Shown here in pieces: positions 9,549 to 18,499 of a DNA stretch of 64,000 nt (its first letter is position 1; each line of letters starts with the position of its first letter). The position numbers and the translations under genes are program-made. The DNA comes from Pseudomonas mosselii (lineage in GTDB: Bacteria > Pseudomonadota > Gammaproteobacteria > Pseudomonadales > Pseudomonadaceae): NCBI RefSeq assembly GCF_019823065.1, contig NZ_CP081966.1, positions 1,643,501-1,707,500 on the forward strand, written 5' to 3'. The notes below the pieces were generated by a model that ran no database searches, was not told the origin of the DNA, and saw nothing but the letters and a program-made list of their open reading frames with translations.

Positions 9549-9563
9549 CGGAACACAGGCCGA

Positions 9564-10109
9564 TCACTTGATCAGGCTGAGGAACTCGCTACGGGTGGAG
9601 GCGTTCTCGCGGAACTCGCCGAGCATCACCGAGGTGAGCATGGTCGAGTTCTGCTTTTCGACACCGCGCATCATCATGCACATGTGCTTGGCCTCGATGA
9701 CCACCGCCACGCCCGCGGCGCCGGTCACCTGCTGCACGGCCTCGGCGATCTGGCGGCTGAGGTTTTCCTGGATCTGCAGGCGACGGGCGTACATGTCGAC
9801 GATCCGCGCCACCTTGGACAGGCCCAGCACCTTGCCCTTGGGCAGGTAGGCCACGTGGGCCTTGCCGATGAACGGCAGCATGTGGTGTTCGCACATCGAG
9901 TACAGCTCGATATCCCGGACCAGCACCATTTCGCTGTTGTCGGAGGTGAACAACGCGCCGTTGGTCACTTCTTCCAGGGTTTGCTCATAACCGCGGCAAA
10001 GGTATTTCATGGCCTTTGCGGCCCGCTTGGGCGTGTCGAGCAGGCCCTCGCGGGAGACGTCCTCGCCGATCTGGCTGAGGATCGCGGTGTAGTTTTGTTC
10101 CAGGGACAT
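9564..10109 (-). CDS. folE: GTP cyclohydrolase I
   Basis: Converts GTP to 7,8-dihydroneopterin triphosphate, the first step of tetrahydrofolate synthesis, in the cytoplasm. The protein has 181 residues, the usual length. The zinc ligands are visible: Cys73 and His76 in [10 protein letters not shown] and Cys144 in KHMCMMMRG. Other family blocks include GKAHVAYLP and [11 protein letters not shown]. The start ATG at 10109 lies 70 bp downstream of the smr-like gene on the same strand. Pseudomonads commonly carry more than one GTP cyclohydrolase gene; this is the canonical type I zinc enzyme. Confidence 0.95.
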   Translation of the reverse strand: MSLEQNYTAILSQIGEDVSREGLLDTPKRAAKAMKYLCRGYEQTLEEVTNGALFTSDNSEMVLVRDIELYSMCEHHMLPFIGKAHVAYLPKGKVLGLSKVARIVDMYARRLQIQENLSRQIAEAVQQVTGAAGVAVVIEAKHMCMMMRGVEKQNSTMLTSVMLGEFRENASTRSEFLSLIK

Positions 10110-10178
10110 GGATCTACCTGTGGAAAATTTCGCAAAGACGAAGGGTACGGCGGCGACGGCGGCGCTGCAAGCGCGATG

Positions 10179-10739
10179 TCACTCGTCGCGGCCTTCGAGC
10201 ATGGTTCGCTTGAGCATCACGTACACCGCGCCGGTACCGCCGTGGCGGGCCTGGCATGAGGCGAAGCCGAGCACCTGTGGGTGCTGGCGCAGCCAGGTGT
10301 TGACGTGGCTCTTGATCATCGGGCGCTTGCCGTCCAGGCGCGCGGCCTTGCCGTGGGTGACGCGCACGCAGCGCACTTCGAGCTTGGTCGCCTCGGCGAT
10401 GAAGTCCCAAAGTGTCTCGCGGGCCCTCTCGACGCTCATGCCATGCAAGTCGAGGCTGCCCTCGAAGGCGATCTGGCCGAGCTTGAGCTTGCGGATCTGG
10501 GTTTCCTGGACGCCGTCACGGCGCCACATCAGTTCATCCTCGGCGCCAACGTCGATGACGAACTGGTCGGACAGGCCATCAATCACCAGCGGCTGGTCGC
10601 TGCGGACGGTCGCCGCCTGGCGCAGACCGGCCAGCTGCTTGCGGTCGGCCTTGGGTTTGCCGACTTCGGCGCGGTCGTGCTTGATCGGCTTGACGCCCTG
10701 CACTTGGCTGCGGAAGAGGGAAAAGTCGTCGTCTTGCAT
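10179..10739 (-). CDS. Smr-domain endonuclease-like protein
   Basis: A 186-residue protein with an N-terminal charged linker (residues 1-85) and a C-terminal Smr (small MutS-related) domain. The LDLHG signature is at residues 96-100, followed by RVTHGKAARLDG (the TGxG-like motif modified by an insertion) and QARHGGTGAVYVML. Smr domains act as nicking or RNA-cleaving nucleases. This corresponds to the stand-alone SmrA/YdaL type. The ATG at 10739 is preceded by GGAGG. Genes in this order near prmB are common in the genus. Confidence 0.88.
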   Translation of the reverse strand: MQDDDFSLFRSQVQGVKPIKHDRAEVGKPKADRKQLAGLRQAATVRSDQPLVIDGLSDQFVIDVGAEDELMWRRDGVQETQIRKLKLGQIAFEGSLDLHGMSVERARETLWDFIAEATKLEVRCVRVTHGKAARLDGKRPMIKSHVNTWLRQHPQVLGFASCQARHGGTGAVYVMLKRTMLEGRDE

Positions 10740-10855
10740 GGTGCCTCCACGTGGGCGGCGTAGTTTACGCGACTGTGCGTCGGAGTGAAGCCTTGAGCTG
10801 TGCGCTGTTATGTGCAGGAGCACAAGGCTGCGCCTACAGGGGAGGTGTGAGTGTG

Positions 10856-11176
10856 TCAGTCGTGCTTCTTCATCAGGTGCGGCGACAGGTTCAACTCGCG
10901 GCCACGGCGCAGGCGGATGCGGCTGCGTCGCCAGACACGAACGCCGATCCACAGCAGCAGCAACCCGACCACGACGAGAATCGCCGACAGTGGGCGGTTG
11001 GCATTGAGCTCGGCCAGCGCGGCGTAATTGCCCAGCAGGCCGGCGAAGCCGGCCATGGCGAGCAGTATGCCCAGGGTGGCCAGCAGCACGGATAGGGCGG
11101 CGGCAACCCGCGCGCCCCAGTTGCTCGGCTCGCGCTGGCGCAGGCGCTTGGCATCGAAACTGCCTTTGAGCTTCAT
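10856..11176 (-). CDS. Small inner-membrane protein, function unknown
   Basis: A 106-residue protein with two clear hydrophobic helices at about residues 23-50 and 62-80, flanked by basic residues (RVWRRSRIRLRRGREL), giving a predicted hairpin with both ends in the cytoplasm. A GAGGAA ribosome site precedes the ATG at 11176. It lies between the isochorismatase-fold gene and smr on the same strand. No family is recognised and no function is proposed. Confidence 0.75.
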   Translation of the reverse strand: MKLKGSFDAKRLRQREPSNWGARVAAALSVLLATLGILLAMAGFAGLLGNYAALAELNANRPLSAILVVVGLLLLWIGVRVWRRSRIRLRRGRELNLSPHLMKKHD

Positions 11177-11264
11177 TCGAATTCCTCAGGATCTGGTAGA
11201 GCTGATCCGGATTTCGACCTGCGAGTCACCTTGGGGTTCCGCCCGTCCGCCGGGCGGTCGTGGT

Positions 11265-11855
11265 TCAGACCAGGCTGGCGGTGGGGGCGACGCAGGCGAA
11301 ATTGTCGGCCATCACGGCCATTTCGCACTGGTGGATCTGCGCGGCGGGGATCACGGTGTCCTTCAGGGCCAGGTCGCGGGTCGCCGAGGCGTCTTCCACC
11401 AGGGTGCAGCGATAACCATAGTCCTTGGCGCGGCGCACGGTGGTGCTGACGCTGGAGTGGCTCATGAAACCGCAGACGATCAGGTCGAGGTGGCCGAGCT
11501 CCTGCAGCGTTTCGTGCAGCTTGGTGTTCTTGAAGGCGTTGGGCATGCGCTTTTCGATGACGATCTCACCGGCGCGCGGCTCCAGGCCCGGGATGAACTC
11601 GCCCGCCGGGCCCTGGGGGTCGAAGCGACCGCCGACGGTGCCGAGGTGGCGCACGTGGATGATCGGGCGGCCGGCCTTGCGGGCGGCATCGAGCAACCTG
11701 GCAATGTTCGCCACGGCCTCGTCCATGCCCGACAGCGCCAGCGGACCGCTCAGGTATTCCTTCTGCGCGTCGATGACGATCAGGCTGGCTTGGCCCAGCT
11801 TGGCCGGCGGGTAGTCGCGGCCAGTGAGGCGGAACATCGTGGTTGGAACGGACAT
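11265..11855 (-). CDS. Isochorismatase-fold hydrolase with Ser in place of the catalytic Cys
   Basis: A 196-residue protein of the isochorismatase-like (cysteine hydrolase) superfamily. The general-base aspartate is Asp29 in VIDAQ and the lysine is Lys102 in EKRMPNAF. The usual G-x-M-T-x-x-C-V nucleophile motif reads GFMSHSSV, placing Ser135 where the Cys should be. In the amidase branches (nicotinamidase, carbamoylsulfane, ureidoacrylate hydrolases) the Cys is essential, whereas true isochorismatases such as EntB and PhzD lack it. So this may hydrolyse an ether- or vinyl-ether-like bond or have another role. No siderophore or phenazine genes are adjacent. ATG at 11855; an upstream TTG is less likely. 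Confidence 0.85.
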   Translation of the reverse strand: MSVPTTMFRLTGRDYPPAKLGQASLIVIDAQKEYLSGPLALSGMDEAVANIARLLDAARKAGRPIIHVRHLGTVGGRFDPQGPAGEFIPGLEPRAGEIVIEKRMPNAFKNTKLHETLQELGHLDLIVCGFMSHSSVSTTVRRAKDYGYRCTLVEDASATRDLALKDTVIPAAQIHQCEMAVMADNFACVAPTASLV

Positions 11856-12034
11856 CAAGGGCTCCTTGGGTAGGGCTTTTGTGCTCCTATTCTCCCTTGC
11901 CTTGACGCCAATGTGAATGGTTGACAGCGCAGGCAGCGTGGTTGCTGGCTTGTGGCTATCGGTTTGGCCATCGGAGGAAACAAATGTGTGGTGTGGGCTG
12001 TTAGACTTTTGTCCTGTCTGAAAAGGAGTACCTC

Positions 12035-12943
12035 GTGATCACATCCCGCCTGCGCACCCTGCGCGACCATATCCGCTGGGCGGTCAGCCGCTTCCATGAG
12101 CATGAGCTGTTCTTCGGCCACGGTGCCGACAACGCCTGGGACGAAGCCCGCCTGCTGGTGCTCGGCGCGGTGCACCTACCCTGGGAGGTGGCCGACAGCT
12201 ACCTGGACTGCGCGCTGGAGGATGACGAAACGGTACGCCTGCAGCACCTGCTCAAGCGCCGTATCGAAGAGCGCGTGCCCACCGCCTACTTGCTGGGCGA
12301 GGCCTGGTTCTGCGGCATGTCGTTCATCGTCGACGAGCGGGTGCTGGTACCGCGCTCGCCCATCGGCGAATTGATCGAGAAACGCTTTGAGCCGTGGCTG
12401 GCTGCGGAGCCTGCGCGCATCCTCGACCTGTGCACCGGCTCCGGCTGCATCGGCATCGTCGCCGCCGAGGTGTTCCAGGACGCCGAGGTGGTGTTGGCCG
12501 ACCTGTCCTTTGACGCGCTGGAGGTGGCTAACCAGAACATCGAGCGCCATGGCCTCGATGAGCGGGTATACACCGTGCAGGGCGATGGTTTCGCCGGCCT
12601 GCCGGGGCAACGCTTCGATCTGATCCTGTCCAATCCGCCGTATGTCGATGCCGAGGATTTCGGCGACATGCCGGCCGAGTACCACCACGAGCCCGAGCTG
12701 GGCCTGGCCTGCGGCAACGATGGCCTGGACCTGGTGCGGCGCATGCTGGCCGAGGCGGCCGACCACTTGACCGACAAGGGCCTGATGATCGTCGAAGTGG
12801 GCAACAGCCAGGTGCATGTCGAGTCGCTCTATCCCGAGGTGGACTTCGCCTGGCTGGAGTTCGAGCGCGGTGGGCACGGGGTGTTCATGCTGACGGCCGA
12901 ACAGTGCAGGCAGCATCAGGAGCTGTTCAAGGCGCGGGTCTGA
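12035..12943 (+). CDS. prmB: 50S ribosomal protein L3 N5-glutamine methyltransferase
   Basis: Methylates the conserved glutamine of ribosomal protein L3 using SAM. At 302 residues it has the PrmB/HemK layout: helical N-terminal domain, SAM-binding motif [12 protein letters not shown] near residues 130-141, and the catalytic NPPY at residues 200-203. The N-terminal [21 protein letters not shown] segment distinguishes PrmB from PrmC. The start is a GTG at 12035, supported by AAGGAG six bases upstream. It is divergent from the isochorismatase-fold gene. Confidence 0.93.
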   Translation: MITSRLRTLRDHIRWAVSRFHEHELFFGHGADNAWDEARLLVLGAVHLPWEVADSYLDCALEDDETVRLQHLLKRRIEERVPTAYLLGEAWFCGMSFIVDERVLVPRSPIGELIEKRFEPWLAAEPARILDLCTGSGCIGIVAAEVFQDAEVVLADLSFDALEVANQNIERHGLDERVYTVQGDGFAGLPGQRFDLILSNPPYVDAEDFGDMPAEYHHEPELGLACGNDGLDLVRRMLAEAADHLTDKGLMIVEVGNSQVHVESLYPEVDFAWLEFERGGHGVFMLTAEQCRQHQELFKARV

Positions 12944-12968
12944 CGAATTCACACCGCCCCTGGAGCGG

Positions 12969-13063
12969 CCTTGCGTCGCGAAAGCGGCAGCGTAGCAGCC
13001 CCAGGATTCAGTGTTGATGCAAAGATTGCTGGGGCCGCTTTGCGGCCCTTTCGCGACGCAAGG
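12969..13063. repeat. Inverted repeat pair of the CTTGCGTCGCGAAAG type
   Basis: The arm CCTTGCGTCGCGAAAG at 12969-12984 is matched by its exact reverse complement at 13048-13063, with partly complementary GC-rich sequence inside. It lies between convergent prmB and the unknown membrane-anchored gene. The same second repeat family occurs at 16250-16320 and 19801-19922. Confidence 0.75.
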
Positions 13064-13079
13064 GATCGCGTGGTGCGGG

Positions 13080-13862
13080 TCAGCGGGTAGCGATCCAGAT
13101 CAGCAACCCGGCCTGGAACACCGCGAACGCCACCAGGCAAGTGATGGTAAAGCGCAGGCCGCTGTCCTCGCGGCGGTACTTGGCCACGCGCTCGTCACGT
13201 TCGCGTAACTGGGCTTCCTTCTCCATCAGGTTCTGCTCGGCTTGCTGCAGCATGCCGGCGGCCTCGAGATTGTCCACGCGCTGGACCTTCTCGGTGTTCC
13301 AGCCGCCCTTGAGCTGGCCCACTGGCGTTTCCACCAAGCGCCCCTTGAGCAGTTGGCCGTCGGTGTACTCCACCGCCAGGCCGACACTGCTCAGCACGCG
13401 GTCGCGGCGCAGGCGGGTGTCTTCGTTCAGAGCGTCCTTGTTCGGCAAGCTCATACCCTCGACCTGATAGTGCGAGCAACGCTGCTGCAGCCACTGCACC
13501 CCCTGCGCCAGCAGGTAGCGGCCAAGGCCACGGTTCAGCGGCTCCAGCTGCAGGCCGGCCGGGTCGCCGATGCGCACTGTACGCGTTTCATGGTCGACGC
13601 GGATGTCCAGCTGGTTCTGCTCCTTGCGCACCTTCTGCCCCGGCAGGCGGATTTCCATGCGCAGCAGGCTGTGGGCCTTGTCGTGGCGCTCGGCGTAGCC
13701 GAACTGGACAAATCGCAGGGGGCGGGCGCCGCTGTTGCGGTCGGTCGGCAGCGGCGCCAGGCGCAGCAACTGGAAGTGCTCGGCGGCAAGCTCCGCCCAG
13801 GGCAGCGGGGCGCTTTCCGGGGCTTGTTCTTCGGTCGCCTCGGCGGCGGGGGCATCGGTCAT
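13080..13862 (-). CDS. Conserved hypothetical protein with C-terminal membrane anchor
   Basis: A 260-residue protein not recognised as a named family. The first ~25 residues are Ala/Glu-rich and likely disordered. A central globular region (about 30-175) contains FVQFGYAERHDKAHSLLRMEI and GLGRYLLAQGVQWLQQRC; the latter resembles the helix of GNAT folds, which is only a weak hint. A charged predicted coiled coil (EQNLMEKEAQLRERDERVAKY, residues ~205-235) precedes a single C-terminal transmembrane helix ending IWIATR, giving a tail-anchored layout. The ATG at 13862 has TGAGGA upstream. Confidence 0.75.
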   Translation of the reverse strand: MTDAPAAEATEEQAPESAPLPWAELAAEHFQLLRLAPLPTDRNSGARPLRFVQFGYAERHDKAHSLLRMEIRLPGQKVRKEQNQLDIRVDHETRTVRIGDPAGLQLEPLNRGLGRYLLAQGVQWLQQRCSHYQVEGMSLPNKDALNEDTRLRRDRVLSSVGLAVEYTDGQLLKGRLVETPVGQLKGGWNTEKVQRVDNLEAAGMLQQAEQNLMEKEAQLRERDERVAKYRREDSGLRFTITCLVAFAVFQAGLLIWIATR

Positions 13863-14012
13863 CAGGTAATCCTCAGGTGCACGGCGGCCGGGTGCCAGTA
13901 CCTGCAAGGACATCGCAGATGTGGGCTTGCCCGCGATTCGGGCGCGCATGCCCCGGATCACTGCCTTCTTAGCCGCGTTATCGGCAGGCCAAGCCAATAC
14001 CTGAGGGTGCTT

Positions 14013-14972
14013 TCAGGCCTGCGGCAGCCCGTGGATGAACAGGACGATGCGCTCTCCCAGCTCTCGGGCCAGCGGTAATTCAGGATTGCGGTAGCTGTCC
14101 CGCTGCTGGCCCATCTCCCGAGGGCTGATGCGCAGCATGTGGTTCATGCCGTCGATCAGCGCCAGTTGGGCGTCGGGCTTGGCGGCCTTGAGGCGCTCGG
14201 CGTCGGCCACCTCCACCTGGATGTCGTTGCGGCCCTGGACGATCAGCGCGGGCACCTTGAGCCGGGCGAACGCCGCCGCCGGGTCCTGATGCAGCAGGGT
14301 GATCAGGTACGGCTGCACGCTGGGGCGGAACACCTGACGCAGCGGAGCGGGCACGTCGAGGCTGGTCTGCCCGGCCTGTAACCGGTCGATCAGCGCCACG
14401 CCCCCGGCCAGTTGCGCCGGGGGCAGGCGCAGGGCCAGTTGTTCGCGCAGCACATCAGCCACCGGCCGGCCGCTGCCGGCCAAGGTGATCACCGCGCTGG
14501 CGCCGGCCTGCTCGGCGGCCAGGCTGGCGATCAGCGCGCCTTCGCTGTGGCCGACCAGGATCAGTGGGCCGAAGCGCGGGTCCTGGCGCAACGCGCGCCC
14601 CCAGGCCACCACATCGGCGACATAGCGTTCGACGCTGAGGTCGCGCTCGTCGGGCGTGGCCGGCTGGCTGGCGGCCACGCCACGCTTGTCGAAGCGCACG
14701 CTGGCGATGTGCTCGCCGGCCAGAAACAGGGCCAGGCGCTTGAGGTTGTCGATGCGTCCGGAGGCGGGGTTGTTGCCATCGCGGTCGGTAGGGCCGGAGC
14801 CGGCGATGATCAGCACCACCGGCGGTGGGATGGCTTGTTGCGGCAGCAGCAGGCTGCCATGCAGCACGCCCTGGCCGGTGTCCAGGTCGATGGGGCGTTG
14901 CAGCACGGTGGGGGCTGCCTGGGCGAGGCTGGCGCAGAACAGCAGGAGCAGGGCGGCGAGGCGCGACTTCAT
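14013..14972 (-). CDS. Secreted or periplasmic alpha/beta hydrolase
   Basis: A 319-residue protein beginning with a signal peptide (MKSRLAALLLLFCASLAQAA, cleavage near residue 20). The alpha/beta hydrolase core shows the oxyanion-region motif GSGPTDRDGN (residues ~58-67), the nucleophile elbow GHSEG with Ser143, an acidic residue in QGRNDIQ and a histidine in GMNHML, completing a Ser-Asp-His triad. Such exported esterases/serine hydrolases are common in pseudomonads. The substrate is unknown. It is divergent from aroC. Confidence 0.88.
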   Translation of the reverse strand: MKSRLAALLLLFCASLAQAAPTVLQRPIDLDTGQGVLHGSLLLPQQAIPPPVVLIIAGSGPTDRDGNNPASGRIDNLKRLALFLAGEHIASVRFDKRGVAASQPATPDERDLSVERYVADVVAWGRALRQDPRFGPLILVGHSEGALIASLAAEQAGASAVITLAGSGRPVADVLREQLALRLPPAQLAGGVALIDRLQAGQTSLDVPAPLRQVFRPSVQPYLITLLHQDPAAAFARLKVPALIVQGRNDIQVEVADAERLKAAKPDAQLALIDGMNHMLRISPREMGQQRDSYRNPELPLARELGERIVLFIHGLPQA

Positions 14973-15124
14973 GGATGGGGGACTACATGGGAAGTTGATG
15001 TTTCGACCTTGGGCCAAGCTGAAGGTTCGCGGGGCTCGTCGCCGGGCAAGCACGACCCCCAAATCCCCGCTGTTTTCCGTATACTGCCGGTTTCGACCAC
15101 TTCAGGCAGATTCGCGGAGCGTCC

Positions 15125-16210
15125 ATGTCCGGCAATACCTACGGCAAGCTGTTCACTGTCACCACCGCTGGCGAGAGCCATGGTCCGGCGTTGGTCGCCA
15201 TTGTCGACGGCTGCCCGCCAGGCCTGGAAATCTCGCTCGCCGACCTGCAGCACGACCTCGACCGGCGCAAGCCCGGCACCAGCCGGCACACCACCCAGCG
15301 TCAGGAGCCGGACGAAGTGGAGATCCTCTCCGGCGTATTCGAAGGCCGCACCACCGGTTGCTCGATCGGGCTTCTGATTCGCAACACCGACCAGAAGTCC
15401 AAGGACTATTCGGCGATCAAGGACCTCTTCCGCCCGGCCCACGCCGACTACACCTACCACCACAAGTACGGTATCCGCGACTACCGCGGCGGTGGCCGCA
15501 GCTCGGCGCGCGAAACCGCGATGCGTGTGGCGGCTGGCGCCATCGCCAAGAAGTACCTGGCCACCCAGGGCATCCGCGTGCGCGGCTACATGAGCCAGCT
15601 CGGCCCGATCGAGATCCCGTTCAAGACCTGGGACTCGGTCGAGCAGAACGCTTTCTTCAGCCCCGACCCGGACAAGGTGCCGGAGCTCGAGGCCTACATG
15701 GACCAGCTGCGCCGTGACCAGGACTCGGTGGGAGCGAAGATCACCGTGGTCGCCGAAGGCGTGATGCCGGGCCTGGGCGAGCCGATCTTCGACCGCCTCG
15801 ACGCGGAGCTTGCCCATGCGCTGATGAGCATCAACGCGGTCAAGGGCGTGGAAATCGGCGCCGGCTTTGCCAGCGTCGCCCAGCGTGGCACCGAGCACCG
15901 TGACGAACTGACCCCGGAGGGCTTCCTCAGCAACAATGCCGGCGGCATCCTCGGCGGTATCTCTTCGGGCCAGCCGATCGTCGCCCACCTGGCGCTCAAG
16001 CCGACCTCGAGCATCACCACCCCGGGCCGCTCGATCGACGTCGACGGCAACCCGGTCGAGGTGATTACCAAGGGCCGTCACGACCCGTGCGTGGGCATCC
16101 GCGCCACGCCGATCGCCGAGGCGATGATGGCCATCGCCTTGATGGACCACCTGCTGCGCCACCGGGCGCAGAATGCCGATGTTCGGGTAGATACGCCGGT
16201 CTTGCGTTGA
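15125..16210 (+). CDS. aroC: Chorismate synthase
   Basis: Converts 5-enolpyruvylshikimate-3-phosphate to chorismate using reduced FMN, the last common step of aromatic biosynthesis. At 361 residues it has the family length and signatures: GESHGPAL (residues 16-23), [33 protein letters not shown] and [17 protein letters not shown] box at 15080-15085 is a possible -10 element about 40 bp upstream. The next gene downstream follows after a repeat element. Confidence 0.97.
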   Translation: MSGNTYGKLFTVTTAGESHGPALVAIVDGCPPGLEISLADLQHDLDRRKPGTSRHTTQRQEPDEVEILSGVFEGRTTGCSIGLLIRNTDQKSKDYSAIKDLFRPAHADYTYHHKYGIRDYRGGGRSSARETAMRVAAGAIAKKYLATQGIRVRGYMSQLGPIEIPFKTWDSVEQNAFFSPDPDKVPELEAYMDQLRRDQDSVGAKITVVAEGVMPGLGEPIFDRLDAELAHALMSINAVKGVEIGAGFASVAQRGTEHRDELTPEGFLSNNAGGILGGISSGQPIVAHLALKPTSSITTPGRSIDVDGNPVEVITKGRHDPCVGIRATPIAEAMMAIALMDHLLRHRAQNADVRVDTPVLR

Positions 16211-16249
16211 TCGACTCCTCCTGGGGCCGCGTGGCGGCCCATCGCGATA

Positions 16250-16297
16250 CAAGGCCGCACCCACAGGATGCATGCGGATCCTGTGGGTGCGGCCTTG
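16250..16297. repeat. Inverted repeat (20-bp arms) after aroC
   Basis: The arm CAAGGCCGCACCCACAGGAT at 16250-16269 is exactly complementary to 16278-16297, an 8-base loop apart, and is followed by GTGTCGCGAAAGGGG, the core of the second repeat family in this window. No T-run follows. It may reduce read-through from aroC into the transporter gene. Confidence 0.75.
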
Positions 16298-16338
16298 TGT
16301 CGCGAAAGGGGTGCGCAGCGCCCCCACAGGGTTGAAGC

Positions 16339-17493
16339 ATGCCCCCGATCCCCTACTGGCGCCTCTCCAGCTTCTACCTCTTCTACTTCGCCCTGCTCGG
16401 TTCCACTGCGCCGTTCCTGGCCCTTTATTTCGACCACCTGGGTTTCTCCCCTGCACGCATCGGCGAGCTGGTGGCCATCCCCATGTTGATGCGCTGCATC
16501 GCTCCCAACCTGTGGGGCTGGCTGGGCGACCGCAGCGGCCAGCGCCTGCTGATCGTGCGCCTGGGCGCGCTGGCGACACTGGCGACCTTTTCGCTGATCT
16601 TCTTCGCCAAGAGCTATGCCTGGCTGGCGATGGTCATGGCCCTGCACGCGTTCTTCTGGCATGCGGTGCTGCCGCAGTTCGAGGTGATCACCCTGGCCCA
16701 CTTGCATGGCCAGACCGCGCGTTACAGCCAGGTGCGGTTATGGGGCTCGATCGGTTTCATCCTCGCGGTGGTCGGGCTTGGGCGCCTGTTCGAATGGCTG
16801 AGTCTGGACATCTACCCGGTGGCGCTGGTGGCGATCATGGCCGGGATTGTCGCCGCCAGCCTCTGGGTGCCCAACGCGCAACCCGTGGAGCAGACCGAGC
16901 GGCGCGGGGCAGGGGGCTTCCTCGCGCAGGTGCGGGCACCCGGCGTGCTGGCCTTCTATGTGTGCGTGGCCCTCATGCAGCTCAGCCACGGGCCGTACTA
17001 CACCTTCCTCACCCTGCACCTGGAGCACCTGGGCTACAGCCGTGGTGCCATCGGTCTGCTGTGGGCGCTCGGAGTGGTGGCCGAGGTACTGGTGTTCATG
17101 GCCATGAGCCGGATCTTTGCCCGTTTTTCCGTGCGCAAGGTGCTTCTGGCCAGCTTTGTGCTGGCCGCCTTGCGCTGGTTGCTGCTGGGCAACCTGGCGG
17201 ATATCCCGGCAGTGCTGGTGTTCGCCCAGGTGCTGCACGCGGCCACGTTCGGCTGCTTCCACGCCGCGGCCATCGCCTTCGTCCAGGCCAGTTTCGGCGC
17301 CCGCCAGCAGGGCCAGGGCCAGGCGTTGTACGCGGCGCTCTCGGGCACCGGCGGCGCGTTGGGCGCCCTGTACTCGGGCTACAGCTGGAAATTGCTGGGC
17401 CCGCACTTCACCTTTGGTATGGCCAGCGTCGCGGCGCTCGCGGCAGCCGTTATCATTGCCTTCCGACTCAAAGACAGCAGGAACCACCCCTGA
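16339..17493 (+). CDS. MFS transporter of the HcaT/LacY-like (MFS_1_like) type
   Basis: A 384-residue inner-membrane transporter with 12 predicted helices. The start PYWRLSSFYLFYFALLGS and the WGWLGDRSGQR loop after helix 2 are typical of the MFS_1_like/HcaT group (related to the 3-phenylpropionate transporter), but the substrate is not inferable. Its stop codon overlaps the start of the following cupin gene by one base (TGATG), so the two are translationally coupled and likely functionally linked. Confidence 0.87.
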   Translation: MPPIPYWRLSSFYLFYFALLGSTAPFLALYFDHLGFSPARIGELVAIPMLMRCIAPNLWGWLGDRSGQRLLIVRLGALATLATFSLIFFAKSYAWLAMVMALHAFFWHAVLPQFEVITLAHLHGQTARYSQVRLWGSIGFILAVVGLGRLFEWLSLDIYPVALVAIMAGIVAASLWVPNAQPVEQTERRGAGGFLAQVRAPGVLAFYVCVALMQLSHGPYYTFLTLHLEHLGYSRGAIGLLWALGVVAEVLVFMAMSRIFARFSVRKVLLASFVLAALRWLLLGNLADIPAVLVFAQVLHAATFGCFHAAAIAFVQASFGARQQGQGQALYAALSGTGGALGALYSGYSWKLLGPHFTFGMASVAALAAAVIIAFRLKDSRNHP

Positions 17494-18029
17494 TGAGCAT
17501 CCTCAGCGTATTCGACCCGTCCAGCCCGGAACTGCCGCACAAGGTGCTGACCCACCACGACGACATCGCCGCGACCCTGGCCGAGCAGGGCGTGCGCTTC
17601 GGCCGCTGGCAGTCTGGCGCGCGACTGCGCCCGGGCAGCAGCCAGGATGAGGTGGTCGCCGCGTGCCGTGGGCCACTCGACCAGTTGATGACTGCCCATG
17701 GCAGCCGGGTGTTCGGCGTGCTCAGCCGCGATGGCGTCGACCCGAGCCAGGCTGACCTGCGCGACGAGCATGTGCATGACGGCGAGGAAGTGTTCGCGCT
17801 GATCAGCGGGCGCGTCCAGGTCAGCCTGCGCCTGGGGGATGCGGTGTACGCCGTGCTGTGCGAGAAGGATGATGTGCTGGTGGTGCCGGCCGGCACGCGC
17901 CGCTGGCTGGACCTGGGCGCCACGCCGTTCTGCCTGGCCCTGCGTCTGTTCGCCAGTGACTCGGCGGTGCAGCCGCGGTTCACCGGCGATGCCACGGCCC
18001 GACAATTTGCCGGACTCGACGAATTCTAA
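17493..18029 (+). CDS. Acireductone dioxygenase-like cupin with an altered metal site
   Basis: A 178-residue protein aligning along its whole length with bacterial acireductone dioxygenase (MtnD): VRFGRWQ, EHVHDGEEV, LCEKDDVLVVPAGT and a C-terminal FTGD. True MtnD oxidises an acireductone in methionine salvage using metal held by three His and one Glu. Here His93, His95 and Glu99 are present, but the fourth ligand, in family motif VPAxTPHWFDMG, is Arg137 (VPAGTRRWLDLG). The substrate-contact Arg after EV is Phe101. Activity is therefore doubtful or changed. It is coupled by TGATG to the upstream MFS gene, not to other methionine salvage genes. Confidence 0.85.
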   Translation: MSILSVFDPSSPELPHKVLTHHDDIAATLAEQGVRFGRWQSGARLRPGSSQDEVVAACRGPLDQLMTAHGSRVFGVLSRDGVDPSQADLRDEHVHDGEEVFALISGRVQVSLRLGDAVYAVLCEKDDVLVVPAGTRRWLDLGATPFCLALRLFASDSAVQPRFTGDATARQFAGLDEF

Positions 18030-18039
18030 AGGAATTGGC

Positions 18040-18095
18040 TCGCGGGGCCGCCTGTGCTCACGCTGTCCTTGGGTGAGCGCAAGCGTGCCCCGCGA
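18040..18095. repeat. Inverted repeat between convergent genes
   Basis: TCGCGGGGC at 18040-18048 pairs exactly with GCCCCGCGA at 18087-18095, with a second internal complementarity (GCTCACGC with GTGAGCGC). It is a degenerate REP-like element between the cupin gene and the convergent DUF3509 gene. Confidence 0.6.
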
Positions 18096-18109
18096 AGAGG
18101 GTTGCGCGA

Positions 18110-18382
18110 TCAGCGGTAGGTCGGCAGGGCGAAGCGCTGCTGGCTCTGCAGCATCGAGATTACCGGCAGCTCGCTTGGCTGCCCGGCCAGGTCGCGGCGG
18201 ATGGCGCTGATCGCCCAGGACAATTGCTCGGCACTGTGCAGTTGCGCGTAGGTCAGCACGCGGCGGGTCACCACGCCGTCGCTGGCGCGCAGGGTCAGCA
18301 GGACACCACCGTCCGGACGCGGCTGAGTGGTGACCTGGTAGGCGGCGAAGACCGAGGCGAATTTTTCCTGGATGAGGTCCAT
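18110..18382 (-). CDS. DUF3509 family protein
   Basis: A 90-residue soluble protein of the Pseudomonas-restricted DUF3509 family: MDLIQEKFASVFAAY at the N terminus, a central RPDGGVLLTL strand pair, RRVLTYAQL and a C-terminal helix with AISAIRRDL. The length fits the family. No biochemical role is known to me. It is divergent from the ankyrin gene, and the 285-bp gap between them holds a conspicuous repeat cluster. Confidence 0.85.
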   Translation of the reverse strand: MDLIQEKFASVFAAYQVTTQPRPDGGVLLTLRASDGVVTRRVLTYAQLHSAEQLSWAISAIRRDLAGQPSELPVISMLQSQQRFALPTYR

Positions 18383-18499
18383 ATCAACTCCTGACTGTTG
18401 TACTGGCAGACTTGAGTTGATGATTGCAGTGACCGTGCCAGCCTTTTATTTGGATAAAATCCTTTTAAATCAATGAGTTAAATTTGTTTGCTCAAGGTT

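Noticed and set aside
14969..16579. 536-residue antisense frame opposite aroC
   Set aside because: Same GC-skew artefact; aroC on the plus strand is certain.
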